Shown here piece after piece: positions 1-5,246 of a DNA stretch of 6,733 nt; within the stretch, counting starts at the first letter, position 1; each line of letters starts with the position of its first letter. The stretch is from assembly GCA_034664105.1 (NCBI GenBank), contig JAXDIH010000098.1, forward strand, positions 1 through 6,733. The letters are read 5' to 3'. The notes under the pieces were generated by a model. That model did no database searches, was not told the DNA's origin, and worked only from the letters and a program-made list of their open reading frames with translations. The position numbers and the translations under genes are program-made. Source of the stretch: JACVRW01 sp034664105 (GTDB lineage: Bacteria > Actinomycetota > Thermoleophilia > Solirubrobacterales > Thermoleophilaceae).

Positions 1-2
1 TG

Positions 3-31
3 TTGCGACGATGGGGAACCCGACTTAGGGT
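3..31 (+). promoter_or_regulatory. Probable sigma70-type promoter of the beta-helix protein gene
   Basis: TTGCGA at 3-8 matches the -35 consensus TTGACA at four of six positions. After an ideal 17-base spacer, TAGGGT at 26-31 fits the actinobacterial -10 pattern TANNNT. Twelve bases then separate the hexamer from the GTG start at 44, so transcription would begin about 5-6 bases before the start codon and leave almost no leader. An alternative reading is that AGGGTGG (27-33) is a weak, distant Shine-Dalgarno sequence. An upstream ATG at 11 is in frame but meets a TAG at 26, so the coding region cannot extend further upstream. The elements are seen in the sequence; promoter activity is inferred. 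Confidence 0.45.
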
Positions 32-43
32 GGACCGCCGACC

Positions 44-1369
44 GTGACCCACGCATCTCGATCCTTCATCCGCAGGGCCCTGCTGTGCGCGCTGGCGCTC
101 GCGCTGCTCCCTGCCGCGGCCCAGGCGCGCACCTACGAGGTCAACACCCAGACGGATCAGAAGCCCAACACCTGCACCCCGGCCGAGTGCACGCTGCGCG
201 AAGCCGTGATCGCGGCGAACAGGCACAAGGGCGCGGACACGATCCTCCTGCCGAGCCGCAAGCGCTACGAGCTCACGATCGCCGGCACCAGCGAGGACAA
301 GGCGGCCAACGGCGACCTCGACATCACGGGCGCGCTCACGATCGTGCACCGGGGCAGTGGCCGGGCGACGATCGACGCCAACAAGATCGACCGCGTCTTC
401 GACATCGCTGCCCGGACGACCCTGGACAAGCTCACGATCCTCGGCGGCGTCTCCGACAAGAGCGACGGCGACGGCGACGGCGGCGGGATCCTCGTCGGCA
501 AGGCGTCGGTCACGATCCTGCGCTCGCGGATCATCCACAACCGCGCTCCGTGGGTGGGCGGCAACGGCGGCGGCATCGACTCCGACAGCTCCGCACTCGT
601 GAAGGTGATCGACAGCGAGGTGTCCAACAACGACTCCGGCGGCAACGGCGGCGGCATCGAGGGCTCGCCCGACGGCGGGATGCTGATCCAGCGCACCAAG
701 ATCGCCAACAACAAGGCCGCCCAGGCCGGTGGCGTGATGGTCTTCGGCCCCCCGGTGCGGATCCTCGACAGCACCATCGCGGGCAACGTGGCTTCCGCCG
801 GTCCCGATGTCGAGGGTGACGGCGGCGGCATCTTCGTCGGCAACAAGGGGCGCCTGGAGCTGACCAACTCCACGGTCGCCAACAACGGCGCCTACACCAG
901 CGGCGGCGGCATCTTCAGCGACGCGGGCAGCCAGGCCTCGATCAACTTCTCGACGATCGTCCGCAACCGCGCCGACGCCGACTCGATGTTCGGCGGCACC
1001 ACCGGCGGCATCCACCTGCGCACCGCTGGCGTGCAGGTGGCCGCCAACGCGCGGATCGCCAACTCGATCATCGCCCTGAACCTGGAGTCAGGCGGAGTGG
1101 CCACCGACTGCGGCGGCATCGGCTTCCTCGGCACCGGGGTGAACCTGATCTCCACGACGAACCAGGGCCAGTGCTCCGACGGGACACCGATCATCGCGGC
1201 GGACCCGCGCCTCGGACCGCTCGGCAGCAACGGCGGGCCTACTCCGACGGTCGCCCTCCTGGCCGGGAGCCCGGCGATCGGCGCGGCCGGGCCCGGCAAG
1301 ACCCCCGCGCGCGACCAGCGCGGCGTGAAGCGCACCGATCCGGACCTCGGGGCATACGAGCGCAGGTAG
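44..1369 (+). CDS. Secreted right-handed beta-helix protein with CSLREA motif and choice-of-anchor Q module
   Basis: This 441-residue protein is probably exported and surface-associated or released; no enzymatic activity can be assigned. Residues 1-28 are a Sec signal peptide: basic RR at 10-11, a leucine/alanine-rich core, and a likely signal peptidase I site after A26-Q27-A28. Residues 33-59 carry the CSLREA-type N-terminal motif, C49-T-L-R-E-A54, with a second cysteine at C44. Residues 100-350 form a beta-helix with recurrent GGGI-type turns whose Ile/Val falls at 149, 178, 205, 231, 263, 290 and 323, about 26-33 residues apart, and with Asn-rich 'N-x-A' steps. D141-G-D-G-D-G146 resembles a DxDxDG calcium loop. 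Residues 387-439 (DPRLGPLGSNGG, SPAIGAA, DQRG, LGAYE) are the choice-of-anchor Q domain. The protein ends two residues later with no LPXTG, PEP-CTERM or membrane anchor. C356 and C377 could form a disulphide. The GTG start is chosen because it precedes the signal peptide directly. The family assignment is strong; the function is unknown. Confidence 0.9.
   Translation: MTHASRSFIRRALLCALALALLPAAAQARTYEVNTQTDQKPNTCTPAECTLREAVIAANRHKGADTILLPSRKRYELTIAGTSEDKAANGDLDITGALTIVHRGSGRATIDANKIDRVFDIAARTTLDKLTILGGVSDKSDGDGDGGGILVGKASVTILRSRIIHNRAPWVGGNGGGIDSDSSALVKVIDSEVSNNDSGGNGGGIEGSPDGGMLIQRTKIANNKAAQAGGVMVFGPPVRILDSTIAGNVASAGPDVEGDGGGIFVGNKGRLELTNSTVANNGAYTSGGGIFSDAGSQASINFSTIVRNRADADSMFGGTTGGIHLRTAGVQVAANARIANSIIALNLESGGVATDCGGIGFLGTGVNLISTTNQGQCSDGTPIIAADPRLGPLGSNGGPTPTVALLAGSPAIGAAGPGKTPARDQRGVKRTDPDLGAYERR
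557..660 (+). repeat. Pair of 23-base exact direct repeats within the beta-helix gene
   Basis: Positions 557-579 and 638-660 are identical over 23 bases and lie 81 bases (27 codons) apart, in the same reading frame. They encode GGNGGGI plus an acidic residue at residues 172-179 and 199-206, matching the rung period of the beta-helix. This looks like a rung duplicated recently enough to keep nucleotide identity, or conserved by strong codon bias. Such repeats can recombine to add or remove a rung. Confidence 0.75.
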
Positions 1370-1384
1370 GGAAGCGGGCGACGC

Positions 1385-1390
1385 TAAGCT
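1385..1390 (+). promoter_or_regulatory. Candidate -10 element for a leaderless SNF2 translocase transcript
   Basis: TAAGCT fits TANNNT and ends seven bases before the TTG start at 1398, the spacing expected if transcription begins at the start codon itself. No Shine-Dalgarno sequence lies in the usual window; the nearest purine run, GGGAAG at 1369-1374, is over 20 bases from the start. No recognisable -35 is present about 17 bases upstream (1362-1367, GCAGGT). A short motif like this can occur by chance, so the call rests mainly on position and on the same pattern before the neighbouring genes. Confidence 0.4.
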
Positions 1391-1397
1391 CGTCTGT

Positions 1398-3629
1398 TTG
1401 ACCTCCGACCCGCTCCCCATCGAGTCTGAACCGCCGCAGGGCCGCGTATGGCTGCGTGACGAGGACCCGCGCGACGGCCGCGAGCTGGTCTTCGACTTCC
1501 CCTTCGACGAGGATTTCAACGAGGAGGTCAAGCGGCTGCCGAAGCGCTGGTTCGACTGGCGCCGCAAGCACTGGCGTGTGCCGGCCGACCCCCGCATCGG
1601 CAAGCTGGTGGGCGAGCTGCTCGGGCGCTTTCCCCGCCTCACCGCCACGCCCGAGGTGCTTGCCTGGCTCAACGAGGCGGACCGCTGGCGCGCGGCGGTG
1701 ACGGTCGTGCCGCACGAGGGCGCCGGGGCGTTCCTGCTGCGCACGCTCGGCGGCGACCCGCCCGCTGAGCTGGCCGGGGCGATCCCGGCCGGCGACGGCA
1801 AGCTGCTGCTGCCGTTCGACTCGCCGGCCGGGCGCCGGCTGCCGCGCCTCGAAGGCGTGCACCTGGACGACCTCGCCCGCACCTGCGCGCGCGAGCTCGA
1901 GGCTGGCCAGTCCCCCGCTCCGGCCGAGCTGGGGCTCGAGATCGGCGACCACGGCGAGCCCGACGTGACGCTGTTCACGCTCTGGGACCCCGGCTACGCG
2001 CAGGAGTTCAGGCGCCTGCCGGAGTCGCGCCTGGTCCACCGGCCCGGACGCTTCTTCGGGCGCGACGGCTCCTGGGCCGTGGCGGTGCCGGCGGACCCGG
2101 CCCTCGCCCCGCGGCTGTCCGAGTTCGTCGCCGCGCGACCTGACCTGCGCGTGGACGAGCGAGTGGCCGAGGTGCTCGAGGAGCTGACGGCCGAGTACGA
2201 CCGGGCCTCGGTGACCGTGGCGCTCTCGCACGCCGAGGACGCCGAGCTCGACGGCCTCGAGCTGGGCGGCGAGCTGCACCCGTTCCAGCGCGCCGGGGTG
2301 CGCTACGCGCTCGAGCGCCGGCGCACGTTCATCGCCGACGAGCAGGGGCTCGGCAAGACCGTCCAGGCGCTGGCGGCGATCGAGGCCGACGATGCCTTCC
2401 CGGCCGTGGTCGTGTGCCCGGCGAGCATGAAGCTGATGTGGGAGCGGGAGGGGTCGCGCTGGCTGCCCAACCGCAGTATCGCCGTGCTCGACGGCCGCAC
2501 CGAAAGGACCTGGACCGAGGAGACCGCCAAGGCCGAGATCGTCGTCCTCAACTACGACATCCTGGAGGCGCACGCCGAGCGGCTGGCCCGGCTTCAGCCG
2601 CGCGCCCTCGTGCTCGACGAGTCCCACTACGTCAAGAACCCCGGGGCGCGGCGCACCAAGGCCGCGGTGCGGCTGGCCGAGGGGCTGCCCGAGGACGCCC
2701 TACGCCTCGCCCTCACCGGCACGCCGATCCTGAACCGGCCCGAGGAGCTGATCTCGCAGCTGCGCGCGCTCGGCCGCCTGCGCGACTTCGGCAGCGGCGC
2801 TCGCCTGTCGCGGCGCTTCCGCGCGGCCGCCAGCGACGACCGCCTGCATTGGAACCTGCGCGCCCACTGCTACGTGCGGCGGACCAAGCGACAGGTGCTC
2901 CCCCAGCTGCCCGCCAAGCGCCACGACACGGTCCCGGTGCTGCTCTCGAACGAGCAGGAGTACCGCCTGGCCGAGCGGGACGTGGTCGCCTGGCTGCAGA
3001 CGCTGCCGCTCGACCTGCGCACGCTCGACGCGAAGGTCGCGGCCGCCCTGCGCGCCGAGCAGCTCGTCCGGCTCAACAACCTGCGCCAGCTCGCGGTGGC
3101 CGGCAAGCTGCCGACCGCGCTCGCGTGGATCGCCGACTTCCTCGCCTCCGGCGAGCCGCTGGTGGTCTTCGCCGAGCACGTGGCCACCCAGCACGCCGTG
3201 CTGGAGCGCTTCCCCGAGGCGGCGCACATCCTCGGCGCCGACTCCACCGAGAAGCGCCAGCGCGCCGTCGACGCCTTCCAGCGCGAGGACGGCCCGCAGC
3301 TGATCGTGTGCTCGATGAAGGCCGCGTCACAGGGCCTGACGCTCACGCGCGCCTCCAACGTGGCCTTCCTGGAGCTCGACTGGACGCCGGCTCGGCACGA
3401 CCAGGCCGAGGACCGCCTGCACCGCATCGGTCAGGAGAGCGCGGTCACGGCCTGGTACCTGCTGGCGCCCGACACCATCGATGAGACCATGGCCGAGCTG
3501 CTCGAGCGCAAGCGCAGCGTGATCGACGCCGTGACCGAGGGTCAGGTGCGCAACGAGGAGCGGCTCGTGGAGGCTGTGATCCGCGAGCTGCGCGCCAAGC
3601 CGTTCCGCCACCTGCGCGTGGTGGCCTAG
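1398..3629 (+). CDS. SNF2-family DNA translocase/annealing helicase, SMARCAL1-like, with tandem HARP-like modules
   Basis: This is a 743-residue cytoplasmic ATP-dependent double-stranded DNA translocase. Relatives of this type re-anneal unwound DNA and remodel stalled forks; that role is inferred here. The motor is complete: LHPFQ at 293-297 (Q-motif region), Walker A D314-E-Q-G-L-G-K320-T321, DESH at 407-410, LTGTP at 439-443, S639-MKAASQGLTLT-650 (motif V) and Q669-AEDR-LHRIGQ-679 (motif VI). The 'QAEDR.HRIGQ' form is typical of SMARCAL1/ZRANB3 and distinguishes them from RapA. Residues 32-91 and 193-263 resemble each other and the HARP domain: an acidic/aromatic strand, then (K/R)RLP, W, and VPADP (61-65 and 230-234). 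No methyltransferase, nuclease or HNH domain is fused. The TTG at 1398 is the only plausible start, since the protein is similar to a HARP module almost from residue 30 and the next in-frame GTG would cut into it. The gene lies 28 bases after the beta-helix gene and 38 before the regulator. Confidence 0.92.
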   Translation: MTSDPLPIESEPPQGRVWLRDEDPRDGRELVFDFPFDEDFNEEVKRLPKRWFDWRRKHWRVPADPRIGKLVGELLGRFPRLTATPEVLAWLNEADRWRAAVTVVPHEGAGAFLLRTLGGDPPAELAGAIPAGDGKLLLPFDSPAGRRLPRLEGVHLDDLARTCARELEAGQSPAPAELGLEIGDHGEPDVTLFTLWDPGYAQEFRRLPESRLVHRPGRFFGRDGSWAVAVPADPALAPRLSEFVAARPDLRVDERVAEVLEELTAEYDRASVTVALSHAEDAELDGLELGGELHPFQRAGVRYALERRRTFIADEQGLGKTVQALAAIEADDAFPAVVVCPASMKLMWEREGSRWLPNRSIAVLDGRTERTWTEETAKAEIVVLNYDILEAHAERLARLQPRALVLDESHYVKNPGARRTKAAVRLAEGLPEDALRLALTGTPILNRPEELISQLRALGRLRDFGSGARLSRRFRAAASDDRLHWNLRAHCYVRRTKRQVLPQLPAKRHDTVPVLLSNEQEYRLAERDVVAWLQTLPLDLRTLDAKVAAALRAEQLVRLNNLRQLAVAGKLPTALAWIADFLASGEPLVVFAEHVATQHAVLERFPEAAHILGADSTEKRQRAVDAFQREDGPQLIVCSMKAASQGLTLTRASNVAFLELDWTPARHDQAEDRLHRIGQESAVTAWYLLAPDTIDETMAELLERKRSVIDAVTEGQVRNEERLVEAVIRELRAKPFRHLRVVA

Positions 3630-3630
3630 C

Positions 3631-3648
3631 CGAGACCGGCCTGTCTCG
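3631..3648 (+). promoter_or_regulatory. Perfect 6-bp dyad after the translocase stop: weak terminator or operator
   Basis: CGAGAC at 3631-3636 and GTCTCG at 3643-3648 are exact inverted complements around the six-base loop CGGCCT. The dyad begins one base after the translocase stop codon and ends one base before the candidate -10 hexamer of the next gene. Only two T residues follow, so it is a poor classical rho-independent terminator. Its place within the would-be -35/-10 region of the PAS-GAF-LuxR gene also fits an operator, possibly for autoregulation. The dyad is seen; either role is inferred. Confidence 0.45.
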
Positions 3649-3649
3649 T

Positions 3650-3655
3650 TAACCT
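3650..3655 (+). promoter_or_regulatory. Candidate -10 element of the PAS-GAF-LuxR regulator gene
   Basis: TAACCT fits TANNNT and lies 12 bases before the ATG at 3668, the same spacing as the hexamer before the first gene. It predicts a 5' leader of about six bases. No Shine-Dalgarno sequence precedes the ATG (the bases before it are CTGCCGCGCGACTG). The -35 region (about 3627-3632, TAGCCG) is not recognisable, which would suit a promoter that needs an activator at the adjoining dyad. Support is modest. Confidence 0.4.
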
Positions 3656-3667
3656 GCCGCGCGACTG

Positions 3668-5176
3668 ATGGGGCGCGACGGAACGCGAGGGCAGGACGTC
3701 ACGGAGAAGGCGGGGGCGCCGTCCGTCCTCGAGGCGTCCCTGGACGCGATCATCACGATCGACGGGGACGGGCGTGTGGTCCGCTTCAACCGCGCCGCCG
3801 AGCAGATCTTCGGCTTCTCACGCGAGGAGGCGGTCGGCCAGCGGCTCGCCCAGCTCGTCATTCCCCCCGATCTGAGCCCCGCGCACACGGCGCGGCTGTC
3901 GAAGCTGGCCGGCGGCGAACGCCCCCGCATGCTCGATCACCGGCTCGCCTATCGCGCGATGCGCAAGTCGGGCGAGCAGTTCCCCGTCGAGCTGATCGTC
4001 ACGCGCAGCTGCGAGGAGCCGCCCATGTTCACCGGGTTCGTCCGGGACATGTCGCGGCTGGTGCAGGCGGAGGACCGCGGCACGCGCACGGAGGAGCTGC
4101 TCGCGACGGCCGAGGACCTCGCGCACCTCGGCAGCTGGCGGCTGGATCTGCGCTCGGGCGACGCGTTCTGGTCCGACGGCATCTACCGCATCCACGGCCT
4201 GGACAAGAGCTCCTTCGAGCCCGGGGTCGAGACCTACCTGCAGGTCATCCACGAGCACGACCGGCACCGCGTCGCCAAGCTGCTGGAAACGGTGGTCGAG
4301 ACCCCGGAGGAGCTGCTGGGCCGCGAGGTGAACATCGACTACCGGATCGTGCGCCCCGGCGGCGCGGTGCGGGAGCTGCGGGCGCGCGGACGGGTGGAGG
4401 CGGGCGACGACGGCGAGCCGCGGCGCTGGGTCGGCATGGCCCAGGACGTGAGCGAGCAGCGCCTGACCGCGCGCGGGCTGCGGGCCCACTACGCGGTCAC
4501 GCAGGCACTGCGTGACTGGGCGTCGTTCGAGGAGGGTGTGGTCGGGCTGCTGCGCCGGCTGGGCACCGCGCTCGACGTCGCGGCCGGGTCGCTGTGGACC
4601 GCCGAACCGGGCCGGCCGCTCACCTGCCGCGCCTTCTGGAGCGCCCCCGGCGTTGGCGCGGGCGAGTTCCAGGAGGCGACGCGCCAGCGGTCGTACAGCG
4701 TCGGGGAGGACCTTCCCGGCCGTGCCTGGCAGGCGGGCCAGCCGGTGATCGTGGAGGACGTGGCAGCCGAGGCCGAGTTCGACCGGCGCGCCGTCGCCGT
4801 GAGCGGAGGCGTGGTCTCGGCACTCGCCTTCCCCGCGATCGCCAACGGCCAGCCGCTCGCGGTGCTGGCCTTCTACGCCCTCGACCGGCGCCCGTCCAGC
4901 GAGCCGCTCGTGCGCACGCTGGATGGCATCGGCCGCGAGCTCGGGAGCTTCCTCGAGCGCCGGCGCGCGGACCTCGGCACCCGCCGCCTGACCAAGCGTG
5001 AGCTCGAGGTGCTGAAGCTGGCCGCCGAGGGCAACACCGGCCCGCGCATCGCCGAGCAGCTCGTCGTCGGTCCAGCGACCGTGAAGACCCACTTCGAGCA
5101 CATCTACGAGAAGTTGGGCGTGAGCGACCGGGCGGCGGCCGTGGCGCACGCCCTTCGCATCGGGTTGATCCAGTAG
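3668..5176 (+). CDS. One-component sensor-regulator, PAS-PAS-GAF-LuxR-type HTH
   Basis: This is a 502-residue soluble transcription regulator with no transmembrane segment. PAS 1 spans about 19-127 (LEASLDAIITIDGDGRVVRFN ... FVRDMS). A helical linker at about 128-152 leads to a PAS_3-type domain at about 154-262 (LGSWRLD, FWSD, IHGLDKSSF ... VGMAQDVSEQR). A GAF domain spans about 272-431, and the C-terminal LuxR/GerE helix-turn-helix 438-502, with L441-TKRELEVLKLAAEG, the recognition helix around T471-VKTH475, and KLGVSDRAAAVAHALRIGLI. There is no receiver domain, so signals probably reach the DNA-binding head directly from PAS/GAF input. No LOV motif (GxNCRFLQ) is present, so the ligand or cofactor is unknown. 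The usual SNKEIA stretch reads TGPRIA, a variant I believe is common in such actinobacterial regulators. The gene may be autoregulated through the dyad at 3631-3648. The ATG at 3668 was chosen because it directly precedes PAS 1 and follows the promoter-like hexamer. Domain calls are secure; targets are unknown. Confidence 0.92.
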   Translation: MGRDGTRGQDVTEKAGAPSVLEASLDAIITIDGDGRVVRFNRAAEQIFGFSREEAVGQRLAQLVIPPDLSPAHTARLSKLAGGERPRMLDHRLAYRAMRKSGEQFPVELIVTRSCEEPPMFTGFVRDMSRLVQAEDRGTRTEELLATAEDLAHLGSWRLDLRSGDAFWSDGIYRIHGLDKSSFEPGVETYLQVIHEHDRHRVAKLLETVVETPEELLGREVNIDYRIVRPGGAVRELRARGRVEAGDDGEPRRWVGMAQDVSEQRLTARGLRAHYAVTQALRDWASFEEGVVGLLRRLGTALDVAAGSLWTAEPGRPLTCRAFWSAPGVGAGEFQEATRQRSYSVGEDLPGRAWQAGQPVIVEDVAAEAEFDRRAVAVSGGVVSALAFPAIANGQPLAVLAFYALDRRPSSEPLVRTLDGIGRELGSFLERRRADLGTRRLTKRELEVLKLAAEGNTGPRIAEQLVVGPATVKTHFEHIYEKLGVSDRAAAVAHALRIGLIQ

Positions 5177-5206
5177 AACGGGCCACTGTTCAGGGGCAGC
5201 TCAGCA

Positions 5207-5224
5207 ATCCGCCGAACGGCGGAT
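5207..5224 (+). terminator. Strong GC-rich hairpin/palindrome downstream of the LuxR-type regulator
   Basis: ATCCGCC (5207-5213) and GGCGGAT (5218-5224) are perfect inverted complements around GAAC. At DNA level the arms extend to eight bases each around a central AA. It lies 30 bases after the regulator stop and 22 bases before the next start. No T-run follows, but GC-rich actinobacteria often terminate at hairpins without one. It may instead be an operator for the downstream PAS sensor gene or for the upstream LuxR-type protein, since such HTH proteins bind dyads. Structure is certain; function is inferred. Confidence 0.5.
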
Positions 5225-5227
5225 ATC

Positions 5228-5233
5228 GAGGTG
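5228..5233 (+). promoter_or_regulatory. Possible, widely spaced ribosome binding site of the multi-PAS gene
   Basis: GAGGTG matches the 16S anti-Shine-Dalgarno core but lies 13 bases before the ATG at 5247, longer than usual. A second in-frame ATG at 5259 (residue 5) is even further away, so 5247 is preferred. This is the only gene in the window with a recognisable ribosome binding site, and no TANNNT element close to the start is obvious. Confidence 0.3.
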
Positions 5234-5246
5234 TGGCCAGCGGTCG

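Noticed and set aside
1380..1394. Possible hairpin GACG-N7-CGTC between the first two genes
   Set aside because: Only four base pairs, no T-run, and it overlaps the candidate -10 element; too weak to call a terminator.
1239..2627. 462-codon open frame on the - strand antisense to the SNF2 gene
   Set aside because: High third-position GC suppresses stop codons in other frames. The product is low-complexity Arg/Gly/Ala/Leu-rich with no recognisable domain, while the + strand encodes all SNF2 motifs.
2414..3484. 356-codon + strand frame inside the SNF2 gene
   Set aside because: An out-of-frame shadow made almost entirely of Arg, Ala, Pro and Gly, fully contained in the real gene.
1398..3629. 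SNF2 helicase as part of a phage-defence system (DISARM-like or similar)
   Set aside because: No methyltransferase, nuclease, DUF1998 or other defence partner is in the window; neighbours are a secreted beta-helix protein and sensor proteins. The motifs fit a housekeeping-type SMARCAL1-like translocase better.
3818..5149. 443-codon open frame on the - strand antisense to the PAS-GAF-LuxR gene
   Set aside because: Shadow of a clearly coding + strand frame; no domain and biased composition.
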